A stretch of DNA of 64,000 bases from Heloderma charlesbogerti (lineage: Eukaryota; Chordata; Lepidosauria; Squamata; Helodermatidae), in the NCBI GenBank assembly GCA_026122225.1, contig JANEZZ010001953.1, forward strand, positions 62,001-126,000. Reading direction: 5' to 3'. The notes under the pieces are model-generated. The model did no database searches. It saw only the letters and a list, made by a program, of their open reading frames with translations, and was not told the origin of the DNA. Below, piece after piece: positions 55,180-64,000 of this stretch. The position numbers were made by a program, and so were the translations under genes. How positions within the stretch are numbered: position 1 is the first letter of the stretch; the number at the start of each line of letters is the position of its first letter.

Positions 55180-56510
55180 CCATTGAAAGAACAAAATGAT
55201 TGTATTCAAAACTTTACCTGCTAATTGTAATTGAGGATATAGAGTGGAAATCATTTTAAACACAATGCTAGCCTTAACAGTCATGGAAATGGAACACAAT
55301 ACAAACTGTTTGAGCAACAAAGCCCACTTATAATAATTTTATGTTCATACAACATACTGTACTGCTGGTATTTAACACCAAATGAGATGAATAAGGCTGC
55401 AACCCTACGGTCCCTAGGATGGCATTTTTCAGATCTCCCTTCCAAAGGTGGAGAGAAAAAGAGACCTGACCTTTCAAGCCTCCTTTGTGAGGTGGGGGAA
55501 GGTCCACAGATAGTGCTTCTTCTCTACCATCAGAGCAATGGACAGCATAAAAAGGAGGCGTTCCAGGGTGTGTCAGGAGAGGCCTTCAATGCCTCTGGAA
55601 CTGGAGAGGAATGACACCAGCCCTCGAGTGGGTCTCACTCAGAGTAGCTGTTGAACAGTGTTTTATACTATCTATAAAATTGGTTCACAATAATGTATTG
55701 GTGCTCTTTCATGGCCTTCAGGCTTGCTAATATTCACTGATAAATAAAACCTGCCAGTTTAAGACCAGATTTAAGGCTATCTCATGTTGGCTCAAGCTCC
55801 ACAATGCCAGGAAATTAGGTGCTAAGCCTGATGTCTTCACAGACATGCCCCGTAATCAGTACTGACATTGTGCAATGTCAGAAATTGAGCCTGCTTACAA
55901 CTTACCCCCATGCACCCACATTGTTCCTAGGTCTTTCAGGCCCAAATCTAGATGCGGAGGATGGAATGCTTGGGACCAGCAAAGATGCTCCATATTGTCC
56001 TGGTCCTGTATTGTTTTATGAAGCATCTGAATCTTACTGTATTGCTAGAGGAATCCTCCTGTGAGTTGTTGACCCATGCCTGTTTGTTGCTTGTAAGCAA
56101 GCATAATTTGTGACATTGCACAACATCATTACTGATCATGGGGCATGTCTGTTAAGGCATCAGCCTTAGCTTCCAATTTCCTCATCAGGCAGGTCATGGA
56201 TGCCAAATTTCAAGTTATTAGCTCAACTAGTATCATTTTTATAAGCAGTAGCATTTTGAGGCTTATAGTTGCAGAACTTTGTTGTTGTTGTTTGCAACTC
56301 ACCTGAACTAAAGGGGCACTTCTGTGGCCCTTTAATAATTCCTAGAAATCTATTTGCTATTTCCCTCCTGCAGGTGGTGCTGTTTATGTGTTGATTCTAC
56401 AAAATAAAAGCAAATATTTGAGAGAAAGTTTTTGATGATAAATAATCTATATTGTGTAAACCTTGGATATGTCCCATACATTTCACTCGTTTGCCTCCTC
56501 AGTGGTCTTA
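55180..56510. other. Unique sequence, nothing recognised
   Basis: No repeat family or exon recognised. Confidence 0.45.
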
Positions 56511-56513
56511 ATT

Positions 56514-56514
<1 letters not shown>

Positions 56515-56545
<31 letters not shown>
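56515..56545. repeat. (AG)n microsatellite
   Basis: About 15 GA/AG units. Confidence 0.97.
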
Positions 56546-56548
<3 letters not shown>

Positions 56549-56549
56549 A

Positions 56550-57055
56550 ACAGATCTTGAAATGAATTCCAAACCTGCTTTTTCAACAGTATTAATGTAT
56601 TTTCTTGGCTGCCTATAATAAGCAGCCACTTCCACAGAGGCTGCTAAGCAAGAACCATCTACAGGTTTCCAGGCAAATCAGAGGCTCTTTGGGCCACACT
56701 AGAGAAGCCAACAGAGACCCCTAACTGGCACACCCATTTCTTTAGATTTTGGCAAACAGCAGCTGCAAGGGGAGAGCGATCAGGACCAGGAACATGACAT
56801 TGGCGGGAGAAGGTTTATTCCTTTGCCCCTATGGTATTTTCCCAATGAAAAACTTCTGGCTGCTCCTGAAGCTGTTACTTGCCCCATTGGAGAAAATGTG
56901 TGCATGCCAGCATGGAGTCACATATATTTTTCATAACATGGCAAATAACAGCTAGGCTAGGCAGGGAATGGAGGAGGCCATTTTTATTGAGAAAATGACA
57001 CGGGGTAAAGGCTTAAACCATCCTTCCCCAGTGTCATTGCCCCAGTCCAGACCAG
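56550..57055. other. Unique sequence, nothing recognised
   Basis: No repeat or exon recognised. Confidence 0.45.
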
Positions 57056-57059
57056 GTCT

Positions 57060-57365
57060 TCCTTTGCAGTTACTATGTACCAAAAAGCTCCTCCTCCATC
57101 AACTGTCACCACCAGCAGCCATTACAACAGGCTGTACAGAGGGAGATGAGAGGCATAGCAGGGTCATTCCACCAGCTCTGCTGAAAGACTACTAATTTTT
57201 TTCCCCTCTTCCCTTCCCGTCCCCTTTTCCTCGTGTGCCATGTTTTTTTAGATTGTAAGCCCGTGGGCAATAGGGACTATCTTGTTTTACTGATTGTGTG
57301 TAAGCTGCTCACGGAGGACTTTTGGCTGTGGAGCGGGATAAAAATATTATAAATAAATAAAATAC
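57060..57365 (+). repeat. Interspersed repeat, copy 2 (single unit)
   Basis: One unit ('aagctcctcctccatcaact', 'caacaggctgtacagagg', 'gtcattccaccagctctgct') plus the shared 3' part 'attgtaagcccgtgggcaat' and 'gcgggataaaaatattataa' with an AATA tail. See 41750-42215 for the duplicated form. Confidence 0.65.
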
Positions 57366-57369
57366 TGTT

Positions 57370-57865
57370 AACCTGAGTTAGAAAAAGTTTAACTGAGCGG
57401 ATACTGCAAAGGTCTTTCTCTTGCTCTAACTTGCTTCAGCAGTTAAGTACCAGAACTAACAATGCTTCGCCTCACTGCCAACCATATTTTCATTGTAGGG
57501 CAAGACACACACTGGGAATGCTAAACAGGGAAGGAGTGTGTAGACTGGCCACGTGTCCTTTTTACAGAGGACAGCCCTCTGTTTGAAGGCATCCTCTATT
57601 TGAAGGGCTGTCCAATTCTAGTTTAAAGATAATGAACGATAAGCAGGGAGAGTTGGGTCAGGCCTTGACGTTGCCCATCAACAGTTAGCACCTCAACAGC
57701 AAACAGAGAAAGCACACAAGTCACCTGGTCACAGTCTTTCTCTCTGTGGTGAGATATATTTCAATTTAAATTATGGTATTTATTTCTATATTTGCAACAG
57801 ACATTAGCATATACACGTTGGCCCTGATCACTTGAGTATTTATTACTGACTTATTCAATACATGT
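57370..57865. other. Unique sequence, nothing recognised
   Basis: No repeat or exon recognised. Confidence 0.4.
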
Positions 57866-57869
57866 ATAT

Positions 57870-58330
57870 CCTGCTTTTCAGGGCCATACCCTCACCAAAT
57901 GGCTTACAAATAATAAAGAGTTGGACACAAGCACATATAAATATATAAAACCAGCATCATAAAAACGGAAACCATTAAAGCAGGCTTGAGGTTGTTGAGA
58001 GGGGGACATGTGTATCAACTACCTATTTATGAAATGCCAGGTTGAACAAATTAGTTTTAAAAGCTTTCTTAAAGGCTTGCAGCAAAGGCATAAGATGTAA
58101 AGCAGCAGGAAGGGAGTTCCAGAGCTGAGGGGCTTCCACCAATAAATCCGGTCCCCTTATACTTGCCAGTCTTGCAGTTCTAACTGGTGGGCACATGAGC
58201 AAAGCCCACGAAGATGATGTAAGCATATGGACAGGAGCATATGGGTGAAGGAGTGAAGGTTACTTTAGGTAACCTGGTCCCAGACCATTTAAGACTTTAA
58301 AGGTAATAACCCGCTGTCAAGAATAATGAC
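57870..58330 (-). mobile_element. L2-like LINE, 3' end, reverse strand
   Basis: On the reverse strand, 58226-58023 encodes the L2 C-terminal signature P-Q-L-W-N-S-L-P followed by F-K-K-A-F-K-T-N-L-F. The remainder is 3' UTR. 5'-truncated. Confidence 0.7.
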
Positions 58331-58351
58331 CTGTTTTCCACCATGAGATTA

Positions 58352-60510
58352 GGCCGTGTTGCCACATCTGATGTAACCACCTGGAATTGCATGCTACCTG
58401 GCCTTGAGCAAAGGCTCCTCAGCCCTTTGCTCAAGGCTGGGTGCAGTCCTTGTTAACTGGAGAGTGACAACAGCTGGGTCTGGTGGGGAGTTCCGGTCTC
58501 TCGGAGGCCAGGGCGATCCACCCAGGGGCTGAGCCAGTGACTGGCTAAAGGAAAATCTGCCCTGGGTTGCCAGGGCTGGGCTTTAAAAGAGGGCTGAGGT
58601 GGAGGCACAGGGTCTCCCTTCATCCTGGTGGTTCTGGACCTGCTGATGGCTGGATGCTATTCTGGGAGGCCTGTACTTAGGTATGTTAAGGATAGGCCAG
58701 GTAGCTTTTATAAGACTCTCTGTGTATGTTTAAGTAATTTGGTTTTGTACCCTTTTGTGCAACCTGCCACTTCCATTCTTCCCTTTCCCTCTACCCCTTT
58801 ATTTTTACCTTAATAAACCTTTACCCAACCTTTAGTTGGTGTGATTTTCTCTGCATAACCTCTGTGCTAATCTCAGTGCCTCTTGGCCTAGGAGGGTGGC
58901 TACTGGGTATTTTTGGGGACTGGAAGGCCTGGTTTGGGCAGTCCTATTTTGCAGGAGAGTTGGAATTACTTCCAGAGTGGTCCTACCTTGCAGGAAGGTT
59001 GGAATTAGTTCCAGCAATCCTTCACATGGTGGGGGAGGTGGGATCATACACTGAGGTTATTCAGGTTTGATTTTGGTGTTGGGGGATTTGGAGAGAGTGA
59101 GGTGTGAGAGTTTTTGAACAGCACCCCAAGGTTTGTTGTTATGCTAGTTAGGAATCCTGCGGGCTCCAGCTAGCGCAGGTCCAGGGTAGGATCATGAAGT
59201 TTCATCCCAGCTGCCGAGGCTGGATTCTTCTGCCTCCAGACTGGAAGGAGAGTGATGTTCTGGCTCCTGTGGCTGTCACGATGGCTGAAGATTATCGGCC
59301 AGCAAGGAGGAGACAGGAGTGTGGTGCCTGGCATTGACAGTGGCAGCAGACAGGAGAGTGTGAGGAGCTGGGGGCGTGCCTTGTGGGAAGCTTATGAATG
59401 TCAGGAAAGACTGGTGAAGCTCCAGACTGAAATTCTGGGGCTCGAGTTATGCTCCCTGGGGGACCAATTTTCCTCTGTCCTTCCTGATGAGATGGCTGCC
59501 CTAGTTGGGGACAGGAACCCTAGGACTAGGGATGTGTGAACTCACATCCAGACGCCCGCCCAGCCCTTGCCCCCGCTTGCTGGTCCCCAGACCATGCTCG
59601 AGCCCCTCCCATGCTCGGCGAGCAGCCTGCACTCACCCCAGTTGCCTTGTCGAGCTCTGCAGTCGTCATTTAAAAATAAAATAAAATGGCAATCACAAAA
59701 ATGTGCATGTTTTTGTATGCGCAAAAATGCTCATTTTTGCGAATGCACGTATTCTCATGTGCGAAATGCACATTTTTGCAAAGGCACACAGTGTGTGTGA
59801 AAATGCATTTTTGGAGAATGTGCATTTTCACACATGCAAATATGTGCATTTGGAAACATGCACATTTTCGTGTGTGTCCAAATATGGGCATTTTTGCGAT
59901 CGCCATTTTATTTCTCAAAAAATGGCGACCGCGAAGCTTGATGAGGCTGCCGGGGTGAATGCAGGCCATTCGCCGAGCATGGGCAGGGGGCAAGCAGGGG
60001 CAGGGGCTCGGCGAGCAGGCTCAGGGGTGCAGGCAGGAGCGGGTCTGCCGGATTCCTAGACTGAATCGGCCACCCCTACCATCCCTACCTAGGACTCTGA
60101 GAAACACTGAGCTCCTGGCTGACCAAACGAGCGGGTATTGGCATCATGTTCATCACTTTGTAGTACTGTTAGGGTCGGGTGAGGAGAGAAACCAGCTAAA
60201 GTTAAATCTAGTGGCTGGTTTCCATATGCTGCTGACAGAGAATAAAAAAGGCAGCAGCTTCAAAATGCTTCCATCCCCCAGGCTGTTGGCTGTTATTATC
60301 ACAAAGTAATTGGACACCGAAAAAGAGACTGCCTGAAGCTGGCAAAAAGGAGACCGAGCCCAGCCCAGCCTAAGGTGGGGGTGATTGGCTGCTCTGAGAA
60401 GCACTTGTCCAGCTCAGAAGTCCCTGGCCAGAGTGAGGTAAGAGAGATCTCTTAGCCCCAGTGAACCAGGAAACAGCAATCTGCTGCCGCCTACTGCTGA
60501 GGCAGTTTGC
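58352..60510 (+). mobile_element. LTR retroelement, 5' part with gag remnant
   Basis: An LTR-like region has a TATA-like 'gctttaaaag' (about 58580) and AATAAA near 58812 in 'ccttaataaacctttaccc'. After an untranslated leader a gag-like region starts near 59270. Near 60286-60327 a nucleocapsid-type zinc knuckle C-x2-H-x4-H-x4-C is readable, with the second Cys of CCHC replaced by His. The element ends where POLR2M-like sequence begins (about 60500-60600), so pol and the second LTR are missing. A hAT-like MITE splits it at 59527-60087. The family (ERV or Ty3-like) is unresolved. Confidence 0.6.
59527..60087. mobile_element. hAT-like MITE with inverted repeats, copy 3
   Basis: A 561-bp element between perfect 8-bp duplications CCTAGGAC (59519-59526 and 60088-60095). 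Ends are TAGGGATGTG and CCATCCCTA. The interior (59690-59910) is a series of inverted 'gcacatttttgc'-like repeats bounded by 'attttattt...aaaatggcg'. GC-rich shoulders resemble copies 1 and 2. Noncoding. Confidence 0.88.
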
Positions 60511-60589
60511 GTGATTGCTGGTCTACACTTGCCGGCCCCCTCAGTAACACCTCCACCACCCAAGCTGACCGTCATGACTCTCGACACTT

Positions 60590-60880
60590 ATGGAGGGTGG
60601 AGAGTGCGCGAAGCAGCATTGCCTTTGTTGAGAGCTGCCGGCGAGGTCAAAGGGCACTCCTTCGGTGTTGATATGACTGCTGCAGGCTGGACCGAGGGAG
60701 TGGAGCTGCTGGTCTCTTTCCCCGCACTGCCCGCTCCTCCTCCTGTGGGGGCTGTGCACGTTTTCGTCCCCGGCCAAGCATGGCGGGGGTGCTGCCGCCG
60801 CAGGAGCTGCTGCGGGGTCGGAGCCTGCCAGAGCTGCGGGAGATGCGGAGCCAGCACGAGAGGCTGCTGGGGGACCGGAA
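60590..60880. promoter_or_regulatory. CpG-rich stretch around the POLR2M-like start
   Basis: Locally GC- and CpG-rich against an AT-rich background (for example gcgcgaag, cacgttttcgtccccggcc, ggggtcggag). It could be a former 5' UTR or CpG-island promoter carried with the copy. No TATA box or defined start site is visible. Confidence 0.4.
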
Positions 60881-61221
60881 ATTTATATGCAGACTTCCAG
60901 ATAAAGGTAAAAAGATCTCTGATTTTGCTGAGAAGTTGAAGATTGTTATAGTACAAGAAGAAGAGCTAAAGAGAACAAGTGAGCTTTTATCAGCTGTTAG
61001 ATTAGAGTTCCAGAAAAAAGAGGCTATTGAATCCAGCAAACAGAAAGTTGTTGTCAGCAGTGACAAGTCGACATGTGAAGATTCATCTCTTGTTGAGCAT
61101 TCTGCTCTTAACATTAGCAATGAAATCAAGCCAGCTTTGCAAAACAAGGAAAGTACTTTGACCAAGAAAAGCACAAAAAATAAAACTGAAGTAGTTGAGC
61201 AAACTCTTGAGGTCTCCAGTA

Positions 61222-61750
61222 TGTTGTAGGAGTGGAACACGCTGACATGTTCATTGTCTAGCTGGACAATGGATCACACTAGACATGGGTAAGACTCTGA
61301 ATCTGAAAGCGCTTTATTGCATGGCCAGCAAGGCACTCTGTCAGCAAAGGGGCAGAGAGCCCTGACTGTTCAGTGGGGTGGGCTTTTATACAGGGAAATA
61401 CATCACATATAGGGAAGAACTCTAGCCATGCTCTAGTAGCCGCATTACTTGGAGGTATTCACACAGTCTCTTATCTGAAAGGGACTGAATGTTCTCTCTT
61501 TGGACAGGGATGGAGGTCTGCCAGCTACTGACACTCAGTTACTGCACAAAATACAATGTTATCAGCCTGCAGTCTGGGGAGGAATTCATCCTCCCTTCCA
61601 ATTCTCAGGGAAACTGCTTGCAGGCTATAATTTGCGTTTTACAGACTACGATGCCAACAACATGGAGTAACTCTGGTTCATACTAAACAGAAGCCAATCT
61701 GGAGTACATACTAAACACATTAGGGGTGAGGTTAAAGGATTCTTTCCACA
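61222..61750 (-). repeat. ERV 3' LTR, complete
   Basis: A 529-bp LTR in reverse orientation, TG...CA bounded. The reverse strand shows 'ctgtataaaagcccacccc' (TATA) followed by 'gcaataaagcgctttcag' (polyadenylation signal). The TATA-to-AATAAA spacing fits a U3-R layout. Confidence 0.88.
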
Positions 61751-62009
61751 ATCCGCCCTTTGATCCAAATAGTACTCTTTGTACAATCTTGGATCATGAA
61801 TAGAATTCTTTACATTTTAAGTGGTGGACTGAATAGCTGGACAATTCAATTGGGCTCATGCTCAGGCATGGCTGCATAGTGGCCTGTAGGAAGTTTACAG
61901 TGCATATATAAAGGAGAAACAAGGCTTATACAACATTGAACAAAGCAAGGGATGTCAGTTACTAACACAAGTATAATAACAATTGCAATAACTAGTTTTC
62001 TTACCCAGG

Positions 62010-62724
62010 CAGATGGGGGATACGTGGCTCAACCACACTACGAGCGAGAAGGATCTTGGAATTGTTGTCGATCACAAGCTGAATATGAGCCAACAATGTG
62101 ATGTGGCTGCAAAAAAGGCAAATGCTCTTTTGGGCTGCATTCATAGAAGCATCGCTTCCAAATCCCGGGAAGTACTAGTTCCCCTCTACTCAGCACTGGT
62201 TAGGCCTCATCTGGAGTACTGTGTCCAGTTCTGGGCACCACACTTTAAGAAGGATGCAGACAAGCTGGAGAGGGTTCAAAGGAGGGCAACAAAGATGATC
62301 AGGGGACTGGAAACAAAGCCCTATGAAGAGAGACTGAAAGAACTGGGCATGTTTAGCCTTGAGAAGAGAAGACTGAGGGGAGATATGATAGCACTCTTCA
62401 AGTACTTGAAACGTTGTCACAGAGAGGAAGGCCAGGATCTCTTCTTGATCATTCCAGAGTGCAGGACACGGAATAATGGGCTCAAGTTACAGGAAGCCAG
62501 ATTCCGGCTGAACATCAGGAAAAACTTCCTGAGTGTCAGAGCAATACGGCAATGGAACCAATTACCTGGGGAGGTGGTAGGCTCTCCCACACTGGAGGCC
62601 TTCAAGATGAGGCTGGACAGCCATTTGTCAGGGATGCTCTGACTTGGATTCCTGCATTGAACAGGGGGTTGGACTCGATGGCCTTGTAGGCCCCTTCCAA
62701 CCCTACTATTCTATGATTCTATGA
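62010..62724 (+). mobile_element. CR1 LINE 3' fragment nested in the ERV env
   Basis: About 715 bp: open 62013-62642 (209 codons) encoding the C-terminal part of CR1 ORF2 ([23 protein letters not shown]), then the 3' UTR and terminal 'ctattctatgattctatga'. The open frame and close match to the other copies suggest it is young. It is oriented opposite to the ERV. Confidence 0.93.
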
Positions 62725-62730
62725 ACTTAG

Positions 62731-62912
62731 CCAATCTCCAAAGGTATCCTTACCTATGAGTGAAATATCTTTAGAGATTCTGTTTATATTATTGAGGTGG
62801 TGCAAGATGTCAGGTTGGTTATCTGTTATTCGAGTACAACACTCATTCCCGATTAAAGCGCACACACCTCCTTGCGAGGCTAAGAGGTAGTCTAGAGCTA
62901 GCCTATTCTGCA
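62731..62912 (-). pseudogene. ERV env transmembrane-subunit fragment
   Basis: Reverse-strand open fragment of about 60 codons. It resembles the central ectodomain of a retroviral transmembrane subunit, including a C-x6-C-C motif that in the family links surface and transmembrane subunits. Upstream env, gag and pol are deleted. Downstream it is cut by the CR1 at 62010-62724. A hydrophobic membrane-anchor-like remnant lies at about 61900-62010 on the other side. No intact protein can be made. Confidence 0.75.
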
Positions 62913-63168
62913 AGACACGGGTAAGACAGGGATGGAAGTCTGCCAGCTACTGACAGTTACTGCACATAATACAATGTTATCAGCCTGCAGTCTGGGGAGG
63001 AATTCATCCTCCCTTCCAATTCTCAGGGAAACTGCTTACAGGCTATAATTTGCTTCTCACAGACTACGATGCCAACAACATGGAGTAACTGTGGTTCATA
63101 CTAAACACAAGCCAATCTGGGGTACATACTAAACGCATTAGGGGTGAGGGTAAAGGATTCTTTCCACA
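62913..63168 (-). repeat. ERV 5' LTR, internally deleted
   Basis: Matches 61507-61750 with about a dozen differences counted by eye and one 4-bp indel. It then jumps from 'agggatgg' to 'gggtaagac', losing about 200 bp that contain the TATA box and AATAAA. A GAC microhomology lies at the break. Confidence 0.85.
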
Positions 63169-63378
63169 AGTATTTCTCAAGGAAATGAACATGTTTTGGA
63201 GGTATCTGCAGCCAGGCTTCCAAGACGTGCTTCAAAGGCTCCTGAACAGATTTCTCTAGTCAAAACTGAAAATCCAGCACTGTGTCCTGGCCTAACACTC
63301 AGAGACTATTTCAGGTACAACACACCTTTACTGAAAGAGAATGACGCTGCAGCGGGAGCAGTGAAGCAAGTGAAATAA

Positions 63379-63715
63379 AGTCCTCTCCACATGCTAGACA
63401 CAGCTAGCTTTTATTAGGAAATTTGTTACAGCAACTCGATCATGCACAGAATGCTTGTTTACTAAAAAGAAAGTCTAGTTTAACCACAAGTTCTTAAATC
63501 GTTGGCTAGTCTGTCTGGGAGGGTGGCAACATACTGTATTACTCATTTAAAAACTCTTGCTGATCAGGCAAACTGCTTCTCAAACTTTGCAAACCTTGTG
63601 TTTTTCGGAAGAAAGGGTGGGTGGGGGTGGTCATGTACACATTTGAAATTTCCACAGTGAAGATACCCAGGCCCAACCTTCGCTTGGCCTCAAAATGGCT
63701 TCACTCTGGTCTACA
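63379..63715. other. Foreign or intronic sequence between POLR2M-like blocks
   Basis: It separates the two POLR2M-like coding blocks. Near 63400-63420 the reverse strand has 'aataaaagctagctgtgtct', reminiscent of an LTR polyadenylation region. A donor-like CAG|GTACAA (63313/63314) and an acceptor-like 'ctacaacag' (ending near 63719) could also delimit a short intron. Not resolved. Confidence 0.35.
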
Positions 63716-63920
63716 ACAGTTGGCCATAATATCTGCAAGCAGGACTAGTGAGACCCTGAGTGATGCCTTTGAAAGAATTTCAGTTGGACAGAGAAAATGT
63801 GAGGAAAAATCTGAGAAAGGACAGAATGTTAAATGTAAAGGCAATCCTTTTCAAAACCTTCCAAACACGATGGCCAAAACTCCACATTACACTGAAGTGC
63901 TAGAACTGAGAGCAAAGAAC

Positions 63921-64000
63921 TACCAGGATGAAGGGAGACCCCTTGCCTCTACCTCAGCCCACTTTAAAAGCCCAGCGCTGGCAACCCAGGGCAGATTTTC
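63921..64000 (-). mobile_element. LTR retroelement, reverse-oriented copy running off the window
   Basis: The reverse complement of 63921-64000 matches 58556-58634 of the gag-bearing element ('gaaaatctgccctgggttgc', 'agggtctcccttcatcctgg') with a few differences. It cuts the POLR2M-like frame right after the R-A-K-N block. Confidence 0.85.

Larger units (their letters stand above)
61222..63168 (-). mobile_element. Endogenous retrovirus, internally deleted, inside the POLR2M-like frame
   Basis: Two direct LTR copies (61222-61750 and 62913-63168) bound the element. Flanking 4-bp duplications AGTA (61218-61221 and 63169-63172) define it exactly. Read on the reverse strand, each LTR starts TGTGGAAAGAATCC. 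The 61222-61750 copy ends in CA and has a TATA box and AATAAA. Between them only env remains (about 62731-62912 and 61751-62010), split by a forward CR1 at 62010-62724. gag and pol are gone. The 5' LTR (right) lacks the TATA/AATAAA segment. Not competent for expression or movement. Env with a C-x6-C-C motif and 4-bp duplications fits gammaretrovirus-like ERVs. Confidence 0.88.
60780..63920 (+). pseudogene. POLR2M: POLR2M (Gdown1/GRINL1A)-like copy, disrupted by insertions
   Basis: From ATG 60780 the frame reads R-S-L-P-E-L-R-E-M, then R-K-F-I-C-R-L-P-D-K-G-K-K, close to the N-terminus of Gdown1, the RNA polymerase II subunit-like factor that blocks TFIIF binding. It runs without a break to 61221, where a retroviral element inserts in codon AGT-A. 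The frame resumes in phase at 63169 and runs to a stop at 63376-63378. After ~340 bp of foreign sequence or intron, 63722-63920 matches the middle of the protein (F-E-R-I-S, then T-P-H-Y-T-E-V-L-E-L-R-A-K-N). Reverse-strand LTR sequence follows at 63921. The C-terminal third is absent from the window. An essential factor is unlikely to be encoded here, so I call a pseudogene. Lack of introns suggests a retrocopy, but I cannot exclude a large native exon. Confidence 0.75.

Noticed and set aside
60900..60912. Splice donor AAAG|GTAAAA just after the L-P-D-K-G block of the POLR2M-like frame
   Set aside because: The frame continues through it with further similarity to Gdown1, so I do not end an exon here.
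61500..63170. Two similar ~240-bp direct repeats as a simple tandem duplication
   Set aside because: TATA box, AATAAA, TG...CA ends, env remnant between them and AGTA duplications identify them as retroviral LTRs.

Overview
The window looks like nuclear DNA of a squamate reptile, most likely a lizard. It holds a near-complete BovB (RTE) LINE, a Sauria-type SINE that shares the BovB tail, several CR1 LINEs, L2-like LINEs, old MIR fragments, tRNA-derived SINEs, many hAT-like miniature transposons, microsatellites, and spliced exons with GT/AG borders. There are no bacterial-style operons, rRNA genes or CRISPR arrays. Species cannot be fixed from the sequence.

The one multi-exon protein gene I can assemble is on the + strand from 23735 to 50232. 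It has eight coding exons (23749-23784, 26098-26196, 31276-31549, 31656-31756, 32698-32737, 47448-47594, 47802-47931, 50064-50232). Every junction has GT/AG sites and matching phase, giving a predicted 331-residue soluble protein. I do not recognise the protein. Tyr/Asn/Pro-rich segments and a T-Y-Q-x-D-Y motif loosely recall sperm and ciliary microtubule-associated proteins, but that is a guess. A separate candidate terminal exon lies at 16402-16573.

The right end (60780-63920) carries a POLR2M (Gdown1/GRINL1A)-like coding sequence broken in several places. An endogenous retrovirus in reverse orientation (61222-63168), itself carrying a CR1 insertion, sits inside the reading frame between 4-bp AGTA duplications. 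LTR-element sequence flanks the copy on both sides in opposite orientations. This copy is a pseudogene, probably an intronless retrocopy.

Layout: 1-9140 L2 tail, microsatellites, Sauria SINE and small inverted-repeat elements; 9141-14290 hAT-like element and a nearly full-length reverse-strand CR1 with tandem 5' repeats; 14290-23734 mostly unique DNA with an L2 tail, SINE and MITEs; 23735-50232 the unrecognised gene, whose introns hold an L2 LINE (27660-30345), a hAT-like MITE with palindromes (31793-32577), the BovB (35927-39403) and a second CR1 (43360-46890) split by another hAT-like MITE; 50233-57960 unique DNA with MIR, microsatellites and MITEs; 57960-64000 L2 remnant, gag-bearing LTR element split by a third hAT-like MITE, and the POLR2M-like pseudogene. 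Most of the mobile sequence is degenerate.
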